A stretch of 36,278 nucleotides of DNA from a virus: the IMG/VR virus record IMGVR_UViG_3300044640_000918, positions 1 through 36,278 of that record; one strand, given 5' to 3'. The translations under genes were made by a program, and so were the position numbers. This document shows, piece by piece, positions 14,381 through 22,888 of this stretch (the stretch's first letter is position 1; every line of letters begins with the position of its first letter). The notes under the pieces were generated by a model, which worked only from the letters and a program-made list of their open reading frames with translations, was not told the origin of the DNA and searched no databases.

Positions 14381-15006
14381 TACAACCCCTCGATAAACTC
14401 AACAATAAATTTTGCGTAATCTTCCTTGGGCACAAAGTCTACTTTGTTATCAATGAAGAATGGCTCTACCAATATCTTAATCCCAATTGCAGAAGTTTTC
14501 AATGAAGTAAATCCTCTATCTCCTGACCCTAATAGCTTTTTACCATTAGTGCTTGGCTGTCTTTTAAATCTACCAAACTTCTTAGTGAACGCCTCAGCAA
14601 ACTTTTCTGCCAACGGATATGACTTAGTATCTCCCTTAAGAACTAATACCTCACAACCATGAGCTAGTGTGTTATACGAGTTTAAGTGAAACTGGATAGT
14701 AATATCAGGACCAAATGCAAGTGACTTAAGTACAGCACCTACCGACGAATCACCATAGAAACATTCTACCTTGTGGTTTTTTACGTTCTTTTTAACGTAG
14801 TCCATAACCCAAGTATTGTACTCCACTTCATTGGTTCCGTTACCTGTAGCTCCTGAGTCCTTGCCCCCATGTCCACGAACCAAGGCAATCTTTAACTTGC
14901 CCGATGGGAATGATGGTGTTGGTTCAACAGGCTTAGGTGCCTCTACCGATGGGGCAGACGGTTTCTTTTTAAAAAACTTTAATATGTTCATTAATAGTTG
15001 GTACAT
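14380..15006 (-). CDS. Endolysin: N-acetylmuramoyl-L-alanine amidase (Amidase_3-like)
   Basis: A 208-residue peptidoglycan amidase that cuts between muramic acid and the stem peptide. Zinc ligands can be placed as H46 (LVRGHGGKDSGA), E60 (GTNEVEYN) and H107 (IQFHLNSYN); the catalytic acid is E181 (ILVEPFFIDN). The N-terminus (MYQLLMNILKFFKKK) is hydrophobic then basic, followed by a Pro/Ser linker (19-36). The frame extends five codons further to 15021, but ATG 15006 overlaps the stop of the 35-residue lipoprotein as TAATG, matching the other junctions in the cassette. No cell-wall-binding domain is seen, as usual in phages of Gram-negative hosts. Confidence 0.88.
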   Translation of the reverse strand: MYQLLMNILKFFKKKPSAPSVEAPKPVEPTPSFPSGKLKIALVRGHGGKDSGATGNGTNEVEYNTWVMDYVKKNVKNHKVECFYGDSSVGAVLKSLAFGPDITIQFHLNSYNTLAHGCEVLVLKGDTKSYPLAEKFAEAFTKKFGRFKRQPSTNGKKLLGSGDRGFTSLKTSAIGIKILVEPFFIDNKVDFVPKEDYAKFIVEFIEGL

Positions 15007-15113
15007 TATCTTGTCTCGCATTTATAAAGGTTAGAGTCCACTTCTTCGCAGTCTGTTACATAGACTGTTGATGAGCATGAAGTTAAAAGTAAAAGCATGA
15101 TTAAGTATTTCAT
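15006..15113 (-). CDS. Very small lipoprotein (35 aa), candidate Rz1-like spanin
   Basis: A 35-residue frame read from the gap: MKYLIMLLLLTSCSS followed by TVYVTDCEEVDSNLYKCETR. It has a perfect lipobox LTSC with the acylated cysteine at 13, leaving a 23-residue mature peptide with two more cysteines. Both ends overlap neighbours as TAATG (upstream 505-residue gene, downstream amidase), which strongly supports expression. Short lipoproteins beside the endolysin are typical outer-membrane spanin subunits, though this one lacks the proline-rich part of Rz1. A superinfection-exclusion lipoprotein is an alternative. Confidence 0.6.
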   Translation of the reverse strand: MKYLIMLLLLTSCSSTVYVTDCEEVDSNLYKCETR

Positions 15114-16630
15114 TAGTATGTTCCTTGACAAAGTATTGTTCCAAATGAGTCAGCCCTGCTAAAAGCACTCGAAACTGTACTAAACGGCATAGAGTTACAG
15201 TTTAAACATTGCATACTGTTTGCGTTTGTGCCTGTTATCACTGACCCTCCATTGCCTGCATTTTGAGTTGAAGTCCCTGTGCATTTTAATTTAGAATATG
15301 TCTTGACTGTATTTAGTGCATATTCTCCCGATGTAACTCTCGTAATGCTAGAAACTGCATTTCCAATTTGATCTAAATATGAACAAGGCGAAGCCGAGCA
15401 AACAGTCGTCGCATTTGTTGTCCCGTATGAAACAGAAAAGCTATCTACGTTATTAGTTCCGCTCGTGTAATTGTAACCTTGAAAACTTCCCACAATGAAA
15501 GGCTTGGCTGCGTTTGTGTAATCTGTTCCTTGTTTTTGGCAAGATAGATTAAATGATAGATTGTTATTATTATTGTTATCTATGGTTTGAATTTGAACCT
15601 CTGATGCGGTTGTTGATGTTACACCAATGTAACCATTCCACCCTGCCGAATAAGTGGGAGTTGCGGTACAATTCATCGGCAACGTCGAAACTCCACTTTT
15701 TATTGGGCAAACCATTCGCAATGATGAATATGTACAGTTTCCATTTATCCAATCTATATTTTCATCACTGATAACACCACCACTAGAAACCTTTGCACTA
15801 AAAGTGTCCGTAGTTATTTCTGGGTTATTGGAAGTCGCAAAGGTATTAATAGGATTATTCGGAAAGTAATAAACATCAAATCTTGTTGCAGATGTTCCGT
15901 CATTATTTATGGAAGAGTTTGCCCCTCCGTTTGTTTTGCCTCTGAGTTCGTATAGTTTTGCACTAGTAAGATTAGAATCAAGACTTAGCGTGTAGGTTAA
16001 TGAACCAACAGATGAACTATCAGAAGCTGAAGCCTGTAGAAACCTCATGTCTTCAACGCCCACTTCTGTTCCATCATAAAACGCCTTAATGTATGTTCTT
16101 GGTGTTCCTGATGTTGAATCGTAATAAGCAGGATATGTTGCAACAATGAGATATTTTCCATTGAGCGCACCACTTGGCAACCTAAAGGCAGGAATATTTG
16201 TCGTTGGTGAAAGTATCTGCCCTGTTGTTGTGATTGTACAAGATGCGTCAGCAGGAAAATCATTATAGGTCACTGCTGATGTTGACCACGAACAGTTAGA
16301 GCCAAACTCTATCGACCCGTACCAACCGCCTCCAAGATTGCCAAAACCATAAACCCAATTAGTACCATCGTATGAAGCAATAGCTTTGAAGTCTGTGTTG
16401 TAAACCGTTCTACCAACCGCAGGGGAAACGATTGCGTTCATCTGTGCTGTTGTCATTGGAGTTGGTAGACTTCCAAGAGTTACAGTTGTCCCTGATCTTG
16501 TTACGGGAATAGTTCCGTAGTCTGTTTTAAAGGTTGTACCAAAAGTAGATTCGTTAGAACCCTTGCTTGATGTCGGTGGCAGTCCTGCTATTGCCGAAAA
16601 TGTGAATAATAATAAAACTAAATATTTCAT
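15113..16630 (-). CDS. Exported protein with Sec signal, Bdellovibrionota-like
   Basis: A 505-residue protein with a classic Sec signal peptide (MKYLVLLLFTFSAIA, cleavage before GLPPTSSKG). The mature protein is beta-rich, Ser/Thr/Asn/Gly-rich and contains many cysteines (for example FGSNCSWS, MNCTATP, MQCLNCNS), consistent with disulfides formed outside the cytoplasm, and a six-residue asparagine run. A longer frame reaches 16711, but ATG 16630 follows TAGGAGATTT and starts the signal peptide. From memory, LPPTxSKG followed by a lectin-like VGxTVYNTDFKAIASYDGTNW segment resembles secreted proteins of Bdellovibrio/Bacteriovorax. It sits between a tail protein and the lysis genes. Function unknown: surface binding, receptor masking and virion attachment are possible. 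Confidence 0.68.
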   Translation of the reverse strand: MKYLVLLLFTFSAIAGLPPTSSKGSNESTFGTTFKTDYGTIPVTRSGTTVTLGSLPTPMTTAQMNAIVSPAVGRTVYNTDFKAIASYDGTNWVYGFGNLGGGWYGSIEFGSNCSWSTSAVTYNDFPADASCTITTTGQILSPTTNIPAFRLPSGALNGKYLIVATYPAYYDSTSGTPRTYIKAFYDGTEVGVEDMRFLQASASDSSSVGSLTYTLSLDSNLTSAKLYELRGKTNGGANSSINNDGTSATRFDVYYFPNNPINTFATSNNPEITTDTFSAKVSSGGVISDENIDWINGNCTYSSLRMVCPIKSGVSTLPMNCTATPTYSAGWNGYIGVTSTTASEVQIQTIDNNNNNNLSFNLSCQKQGTDYTNAAKPFIVGSFQGYNYTSGTNNVDSFSVSYGTTNATTVCSASPCSYLDQIGNAVSSITRVTSGEYALNTVKTYSKLKCTGTSTQNAGNGGSVITGTNANSMQCLNCNSMPFSTVSSAFSRADSFGTILCQGTY

Positions 16631-16637
16631 AAATCTC

Positions 16638-18161
16638 CTATGCCTGTACTGTCCATATAACTGCAACCGCGCACGTTCCAGACTCAGGGCATACACTAAT
16701 GTTTGAGCCACCCTGTAGGTCTTCTGATCGTCCCGCTTGCATTTGCATACCTGACGTTGCCGAAGCTACGCCACCCATTTTAAATCTTAAGTTACCTGTT
16801 GTTCCCGCCACGTCTAAGAGCATGATCTTTGCACCAATAGCATCTGTCGGTGCGACAAAAGTATCGACCGCAGAGAGTGTTAAGAGTTCTGCGTAAACAT
16901 TTGTTAGGGGTCTTTGCCTTACGGTAAAGAAAGCACCCAAGGCTTGAACGATTGAAAGCGAGCTTGAAATATTCTGCTCACCAATCGCAGGAGGAAGTCT
17001 GTCTCTAATGCTTTCAAGTCTTGTGATTTGTGTATCTTGTTTTGCTTCCGTTGAAGCACCTGTAGGTAATGGCAATGATGCCGCTGAAACTGGTTGAGTA
17101 GCAGGGAAGTTGCTTACACTAACAGGAACCGCAGTATTTCTTAATTGTGCATCTGTTAACGGACCACTTACCGCTACAGTACCTGCAATAGATACTGGTT
17201 GAGTTTCTAATAGGTCAGCCTTTGCTTGAAGCTCAGTTAGTAAGTTAGCTAAGGCGGTAATTATAGTATCTTGTTTTGTTTCGGTAGATGCGCCAGATGG
17301 TAGCGCTGATGAGTTCACATCAACCTGTAGTCTTCCGTTAGTGTCCACTCTTAAGTGTCTGGCAACACCAGAACCATTATGCCCACCCACAACTAAAACG
17401 TTAGCAGGCTGTGCACCACCTTCTGTTGTAATCGCGGCTCTTAGTGCTGACGTATCAGAGTCAATGGTATTTAAAACAGTAAGAGCATCTGTATCATGAG
17501 TTCTTAGCTCGTTGTTTGCTGTTACCCCTACCAATCTAGTTCCGTCACCAATTTTAGTAGAGTCGTTAGCGTGGTCTAAAGATACGTTAAGATCGCCCGC
17601 TGTAATATTGATTGGCGCACCATCAATAGACCTAATGTTTACTGGTAAACTTCTGTTATTTGTTACGTCGTCTTGATCGTCAAGTACCAAAGTCTGAGTA
17701 GTGACCCCTGCTACCTTTCTGTTATAAGAAACAGGGGGAGTGGCAAGAGAAGCTAGGGTAGAACCATCAGCCGCGAATCGCTCAGATACGGCTCTTAATG
17801 CGTCGAACGTGTCCCCCGCTGTTAGACTAGCGGACAAGTACCCTGCTAACGCTACTGTATTTGCGTCTACAACTCTGTCGATAATAATTTCAAATTCTTT
17901 AATATTGTTTGCAGTATTGAGCAAACGAATCATGTCACCGTCTTTAAACGTGTGACCTGTTAGGACTAATAAATTGTCAGTAGACCCTGCCTCAACAACG
18001 TAAGGGACAGATGGAGCTGGATTTAATACGTAATAACCTTTGTGGATTACTTCGATCGCGGCTCTTGAATTACCTACTTTTTGGACTGTTGGGTGAAGTA
18101 CCCTGTCTAAGAACTCGTTCATCTTACCAATGAAAGGTAAGCCTTTTCCTGCTGATGCCAT
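16638..18161 (-). CDS. Large tail protein with repeated GASTE-KQD modules
   Basis: A 507-residue structural protein. After an N-terminal beta domain (about 1-140) there is a repetitive region with LPSGASTETKQDTIITAL and LPTGASTEAKQDTQITRL, each beside TQPVS and VSVSNFPATQPVS strands. This module is common in phage tail and fibre proteins. The C-terminus (about 420-507) is a compact beta domain (LRFKMGGVASATSGMQMQAG). GGAGG precedes the ATG, with a candidate promoter just upstream. Next to the exported protein and after the ejection genes, it is probably a tail spike or fibre shaft. Confidence 0.75.
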   Translation of the reverse strand: MASAGKGLPFIGKMNEFLDRVLHPTVQKVGNSRAAIEVIHKGYYVLNPAPSVPYVVEAGSTDNLLVLTGHTFKDGDMIRLLNTANNIKEFEIIIDRVVDANTVALAGYLSASLTAGDTFDALRAVSERFAADGSTLASLATPPVSYNRKVAGVTTQTLVLDDQDDVTNNRSLPVNIRSIDGAPINITAGDLNVSLDHANDSTKIGDGTRLVGVTANNELRTHDTDALTVLNTIDSDTSALRAAITTEGGAQPANVLVVGGHNGSGVARHLRVDTNGRLQVDVNSSALPSGASTETKQDTIITALANLLTELQAKADLLETQPVSIAGTVAVSGPLTDAQLRNTAVPVSVSNFPATQPVSAASLPLPTGASTEAKQDTQITRLESIRDRLPPAIGEQNISSSLSIVQALGAFFTVRQRPLTNVYAELLTLSAVDTFVAPTDAIGAKIMLLDVAGTTGNLRFKMGGVASATSGMQMQAGRSEDLQGGSNISVCPESGTCAVAVIWTVQA

Positions 18162-18202
18162 AATAAAACCTCCGTCCTGTGGACTTCTTAGTGTTAAACC
18201 TT

Positions 18203-18238
18203 AGGTTTTATTTTAAACTTATTTAAAGTAATTAGCAA
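18203..18238 (-). promoter_or_regulatory. Candidate sigma70 promoter before the tail/lysis genes
   Basis: Minus-strand TTGCTA (18238-18233) and TAAAAT (18215-18210) are separated by 17 bases, and the start point would fall near 18203. The -35 lies in the end of the 833-residue gene. Downstream are a GTCC/GGAC mini-hairpin and the GGAGG ribosome site of the tail gene. The 57-base gap here is one of the longest in the late block. The match is partial (4 of 6 and 5 of 6). Confidence 0.35.
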
Positions 18239-20720
18239 ATTCAATAGCTAGTTCTTCCTCAAAGTTTTTTCTTTCTTCCGCTATAGGTAAAAGAGACCAG
18301 TGAGATTGTGCAGGGAATATTGTTTTCCCTAAACGTATGATTCTTTTGGTGTCATTTTTGTCTAACGCAGGTTCACCATCCATAACAGAAGCTACAGCTT
18401 TTGCTGCTATTACAGGCGGTATCCACATAAGATTAGCCGCAGGCGTGGTAATATCTTCCGTTTGAAATGTTCCTCTTTTTCTGTACGAATTAATAGCATT
18501 ACCAAAAGGCTCGGTAGCTAAACTCCAAGGTCCGTATTTAAAAAATGAGTCAATAAATATATCTTTATAATAGTCGTCATCCATATATTTTTTATTTACT
18601 TCTTCGTAATCACCCATGTTTTTAATTAGGTCAATAGCATATTGACGTATAAAACCACCTAGCATAACTGTTGCGGCTAACCCGCCAAATACGTAAGCAC
18701 CATGATACGACTTGTTTTTATATCCGCCTTTTAAATTTGTAAGCTGTCTAGCATCAGCAAATTGTTTTATAGGAATACTTTTAAACTGCATCAGGGCTCT
18801 TGCCGCCGACGCCCTATACGCGTTTTGGTCAGCCGTGTACCCGTTAGCGTAATACTGTTGAGCCCACCCTGCTTTAGGCGAACCTTGATAAGTATTCTCT
18901 AGTAAGAAAGCATATACTTTTTTACTTAATTCAGTTTTATAATCTAATGGATTAACTCCCGCGGGATTGTCAATAAAAAGATCATCAGGAAGTGATTTTA
19001 TATCTTTAGGGGAATCAATATACTTTAGTAGTCCTTCAGCAAAAATTAAATCTTTAGAAGTCATTCCCCATTTAGCTAAAAATCTATTATGAAAATCAGA
19101 TAGCTCTTTACCTGCTTTAACGTCTTTGGATAAATCGCCAAGCATCTTAGTGTAGAGTCTTAAATTTAATCTCGTACTTAGTTTGTTAACAAATTTAGCA
19201 CCTGACAAAAGTAAAACCTTATCTGCCACAGCACCTGCCCAGTTATCTTTAAATTCCTTGAGCATTTCTTCACCAGTTATCTTTTCTAAATCACTAGAAA
19301 CTTCTCCAAGAATACTGGCTTTGTTCCAATCCGCTAATGTAGATGGGATATTTTTTATTATATCTACAGATGCCATTAAAAGATTTCTATTTGATTTCAT
19401 ATAATAGAATGTAGCAGTAGAACTCATATCTAGTATCTGAGTAATACCAGAAGCACCTAATAATGAAGCGGCAGTTATCGCACTAGCTTTTTGTTGAGAG
19501 GCTGCAAATAACTTTTCATAATCTTGAGCCTTAAATGCTTTCCACATACTAGGATCAACCCTTTTAACCTTCCCTGTGGCGTAAGCTAATTTTTCTCTAA
19601 AAGCATTTTCGTTAAAATTAAGAGATTTGCTATCAATATACTTAATCAAGTCATCTACACCTCTCATAGGTGATGGACCAAATACATCCACCATAGCTAA
19701 TTCTCTAGCGGCTGTGTATCCCATAGTTTTTAAATAGTCATACATATTACTATGAATGCCCACCTCTTGCATATAGCTCATCATGTCTGCATTTGATTTA
19801 AAAACGTATGATCTTCTCTTAAGTCTTCTATCCCCTATGTTATCTTGTTTCTCTAGGATTTTAGAGTACGCTTCCATAGAAAACTTATCGTAGTTATTTT
19901 GGTATCTTTTGTAATCGTCAAACAATTCAGCTACTAATCTGTTATCACCAAACTCTGCTAATTTTTTAAAATCATCTTCAGTAGCACCTTTCATAAACAT
20001 CTCAGCTACTTCACTGATGTCTTTATCTACAATGTTTTTAAAAGAATCTTTTACATTAAGTTTAGAAACAGTAGCACTAGCCCAGTTAACAAATCCCATC
20101 TCTCTAATTTTTTCACCGTCATAAACACGCCTAAAGAAATAGTCATTCTTATATGCAAGGTGTATGCCAGAATTAGAGTACATTGAAAATAATTTATCAG
20201 TGTATCCTTTATAAACTTCAGCTAGATATATAACCATTGGGTTTGTAGACTTGGTTGCACCACTCATGTGATCTAGTATTTCTATATCTAATTCACCTGA
20301 CCTAGCTATAGAAACTAGCTCTGGACTTCTTGACATTAAAGTCATATCTAAACCAGTTACCAATTGATTGCGGTAACCTTCTCTTAAATTTTCTACATTT
20401 AAACCTGACCCTTCTACTGCCGTACTATCTCTGAATAACTTAGAACTCAATGCCTGATTAATGTCACCTTTAAACTCAGGCTTCATTATGTAGTCGACAT
20501 TCTCATTTAAAACTCTAGCGTGATGAAACTCCGCTATTGCTTGTCCAACTTTAACAGTTTCGAGAGCCCCAATAATTTCTTCCATTGCTTTACGAATCTG
20601 TATTCTATCCATGCCAGAGGCTTGCATATTAGAAATTTCTTTAAGAACCGACTCAATATCTTTCTTTGCAATGTATTGACCAAAGTTCTCAATAATTTTC
20701 TTAGCGCAATAACTTGTCAT
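18219..20720 (-). CDS. Internal virion (ejection) protein, T7 gp16 position
   Basis: An 833-residue, mostly helical protein, third of the ejection set. The long helical body contains repeated charged helices. A hydrophobic segment near residue 665 (GAYVFGGLAATVMLGGFI) is followed by a C-terminal region (SFFKYGPWSLATEPFGN, then NLMWIPPVIAAKAVASVM, then FPAQSHWSLLPI) resembling the end domains of large phage internal proteins. No lysozyme or transglycosylase motif is seen, unlike T7 gp16. I chose ATG 20720 rather than 20738 because it overlaps the upstream stop as ATGA and has AAGGA 7 bases upstream. It probably helps form the DNA-ejection conduit across the envelope. Confidence 0.7.
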   Translation of the reverse strand: MTSYCAKKIIENFGQYIAKKDIESVLKEISNMQASGMDRIQIRKAMEEIIGALETVKVGQAIAEFHHARVLNENVDYIMKPEFKGDINQALSSKLFRDSTAVEGSGLNVENLREGYRNQLVTGLDMTLMSRSPELVSIARSGELDIEILDHMSGATKSTNPMVIYLAEVYKGYTDKLFSMYSNSGIHLAYKNDYFFRRVYDGEKIREMGFVNWASATVSKLNVKDSFKNIVDKDISEVAEMFMKGATEDDFKKLAEFGDNRLVAELFDDYKRYQNNYDKFSMEAYSKILEKQDNIGDRRLKRRSYVFKSNADMMSYMQEVGIHSNMYDYLKTMGYTAARELAMVDVFGPSPMRGVDDLIKYIDSKSLNFNENAFREKLAYATGKVKRVDPSMWKAFKAQDYEKLFAASQQKASAITAASLLGASGITQILDMSSTATFYYMKSNRNLLMASVDIIKNIPSTLADWNKASILGEVSSDLEKITGEEMLKEFKDNWAGAVADKVLLLSGAKFVNKLSTRLNLRLYTKMLGDLSKDVKAGKELSDFHNRFLAKWGMTSKDLIFAEGLLKYIDSPKDIKSLPDDLFIDNPAGVNPLDYKTELSKKVYAFLLENTYQGSPKAGWAQQYYANGYTADQNAYRASAARALMQFKSIPIKQFADARQLTNLKGGYKNKSYHGAYVFGGLAATVMLGGFIRQYAIDLIKNMGDYEEVNKKYMDDDYYKDIFIDSFFKYGPWSLATEPFGNAINSYRKRGTFQTEDITTPAANLMWIPPVIAAKAVASVMDGEPALDKNDTKRIIRLGKTIFPAQSHWSLLPIAEERKNFEEELAIEFANYFK

Positions 20721-22888
20721 GTATTTTTCCTTAAGCAAGCGTCGGCAGCTTTAACAATTTGGCTAGCCAGTTCTGGATTGTTTTCTTTTAAAAAATTAGC
20801 AAAGTCTTCCCATCTCTTAATTATCTGTGGGTTTTGAACTTCTTTAGGTGTACCTATTCTTTTAGTCACACTGTCGACCATTTCTTTAGTTACGTTTTCA
20901 AAATTATTTTGTTCAAGTATTTTTTCAGCTTGAACTTCTTTTGTCAATTCGTCTACTGATTTACCTTTACCGCCCATAGCTTCTTTTTCACCGCGTGCAA
21001 CAAGTAAATCCTCTACCGCTTTTATTTCAGCAAGCCTATCTTCTAACTCTGCGGCTGATTTTAGAATTTGAATTGTACTTTCCATATCCTTAGGTGCAAC
21101 GCCTAATTCTTTTAACTTAGCCGTAATTTGTTTATCAGTATTGTTACGAACAAAGTTTGCAATATACTTAGTCTCTGCATCTAGTTCTGCTGATCTAGCA
21201 GAAGCGTTTTCAAAAAGCATGTAGTCACGCATTTGCTTTAAGTAATCAAGAGTTTCGTCATTGAGATCTTGATACTTCTTTTTCACGTATCTAACGTCAC
21301 CCTTTTTAACAGCGTCGTTAATTTGTTCTAATGCACCTACGTCCCATAAAGTATAGTAACCAATTGCTTTGTCATCTCCACCAAATAAAGGGTCAGTTGC
21401 GAAGTACCCCTCTGGATCAAGTTCAATCTTTTTACCGTTAGACAATATACCAGTAGAATACTTAAGGTTATATGCCTTAGATGTAATAGGAGTTCCAGCG
21501 GATGATTCTAAAGGTATTGCACCAATGCTACCATCTACCATATCTACTATATTTCTAGGTAGTTCTTGAATATCTTTAAATAAAAATGTTGACTTGTTAT
21601 TATATTCTAGGTCTAGGATTTTACCTGTATCTCTTAAAGAGATGCCATCAAACCCTGCTTCAGTAAGTGAAACTCTGATTGATTGTTCAAATGAATCATC
21701 ATTAACTCTAGCAACAATGTCTGATAAACTTTCTTTCTCACCTACAGTAATCTTAAAAGTTTCAAAAAGTTCCTTAAACATTTTTGATTGAGCTTTATCT
21801 ATGGGTAATGTCCCATCAAATACCTTAACGCTGTTAACGTCGATTTTTACAATTTCCCCACCTTGTCTAACTGACGAAGCGTATCCTTTAATGATTGAAG
21901 GATTATCCGATAGGTATAACCCACCTGCAAAACTTTGTTCTGGTCCGTTATAAGAAGCAGGACTTTCCTTTACAAACAACGCGTACAATCCTGATCTTTC
22001 AAAATCTGGATTAGGTGTGGCAGATGAGTAGGTCTTATATCTAATCCTATCCCACATAGGAAGATCGTTAACAGTTCTTAGTACAGTAGATTGGGCTCCA
22101 ATGTTATTAATGCTTTCAGAAGCTCGTCGTTGTACTTCTTCTTGTAACATTCTACCAATGTTTTCCTTAGTTTCTTTTGGTGCCCTGTCCATCATTTGAT
22201 TAAAGTATTTGAATGGATTTCTACCACCTACTCTACCAAGGTCATCGAAGATAGCTCTAGCCCCTTGTCTTGCACCTATGCTAAGGGTTTCACCTAAGGC
22301 ACCCCCGATAGCACCACCAACAACTGCTTCAGTTATTGATGCTCTTTCTTTAGTATAGTCTTCAAGTCCTTTTCTAATTGCGTATTCGGCAACAGCTTCA
22401 ACGGTTCCACCAATTAAAGTAGAGGCTAGGATTGATGAGCCTACGTATCCTGCTCCTAATACTCCTGCGCCCACGACCCCACCAACAGCACCTATCCCTA
22501 CAGATAAGGGAGTTAGTTCTTCTACAATACCGTAACCAAGAGTTCCTAAGAATCCTGTGCCTCTGGTTTGTTTAGCGGCGTTTAGTGCAGATAGTTTACT
22601 GGCTCTATTATATATGAACTCAGCTTGTCTAGCTGTCATTCTTTCTTCAAACAAATCAGGTGGAGCATCTGGATATAGGGCTTGTAACTCTGAAGCTCCT
22701 AGTGTTCTTGACGATTCAAAAGCGTCAGCCAACTTTGCATATAACCCACTTCCCATAACAGAAGGTGTTTGAAATGCTGTACCCAGTGTGTACCCATAAC
22801 TTGCTACAGGTGGTCCTCCAAATGTAGGTATCTTGTTAGATACGTTTTGAAGTGATTCATTGGGTGTAAAGAGATCGGTATAACTCAT
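20717..22888 (-). CDS. Internal virion protein with ADP-ribosyltransferase-like region
   Basis: A 723-residue protein in the ejection set. Residues about 126-165 and 187-205 are glycine-rich hydrophobic helices (VGIGAVGGVVGAGVLGAG) typical of ejection proteins that enter the membrane. Residues about 298-440 form a distinct domain: SGLYALFVKESPASY, then FAGGLYLSDNPSIIKGYAS (320-338), then LTEAGFDGISLRD (408-420) and a final STFLFKDIQ strand. The GGLYxSDNPxxxxxYA and GxDGI...F pattern is that of ART-fold and related toxin domains in phage polyvalent proteins. The C-terminal third is helical. It overlaps both neighbours by 4 bases (ATGA). Enzyme activity is inferred from the fold pattern only. 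Confidence 0.65.
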   Translation of the reverse strand: MSYTDLFTPNESLQNVSNKIPTFGGPPVASYGYTLGTAFQTPSVMGSGLYAKLADAFESSRTLGASELQALYPDAPPDLFEERMTARQAEFIYNRASKLSALNAAKQTRGTGFLGTLGYGIVEELTPLSVGIGAVGGVVGAGVLGAGYVGSSILASTLIGGTVEAVAEYAIRKGLEDYTKERASITEAVVGGAIGGALGETLSIGARQGARAIFDDLGRVGGRNPFKYFNQMMDRAPKETKENIGRMLQEEVQRRASESINNIGAQSTVLRTVNDLPMWDRIRYKTYSSATPNPDFERSGLYALFVKESPASYNGPEQSFAGGLYLSDNPSIIKGYASSVRQGGEIVKIDVNSVKVFDGTLPIDKAQSKMFKELFETFKITVGEKESLSDIVARVNDDSFEQSIRVSLTEAGFDGISLRDTGKILDLEYNNKSTFLFKDIQELPRNIVDMVDGSIGAIPLESSAGTPITSKAYNLKYSTGILSNGKKIELDPEGYFATDPLFGGDDKAIGYYTLWDVGALEQINDAVKKGDVRYVKKKYQDLNDETLDYLKQMRDYMLFENASARSAELDAETKYIANFVRNNTDKQITAKLKELGVAPKDMESTIQILKSAAELEDRLAEIKAVEDLLVARGEKEAMGGKGKSVDELTKEVQAEKILEQNNFENVTKEMVDSVTKRIGTPKEVQNPQIIKRWEDFANFLKENNPELASQIVKAADACLRKNT

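Noticed and set aside
15555-15585. Trinucleotide run coding six asparagines as a phase-variation tract
   Set aside because: Changes in copy number stay in frame, so it cannot switch the gene off; probably simple low complexity.
16631-16711. N-terminal extension of the exported protein
   Set aside because: It overlaps the upstream gene and hides a clear signal peptide; ATG 16630 has a good ribosome site.
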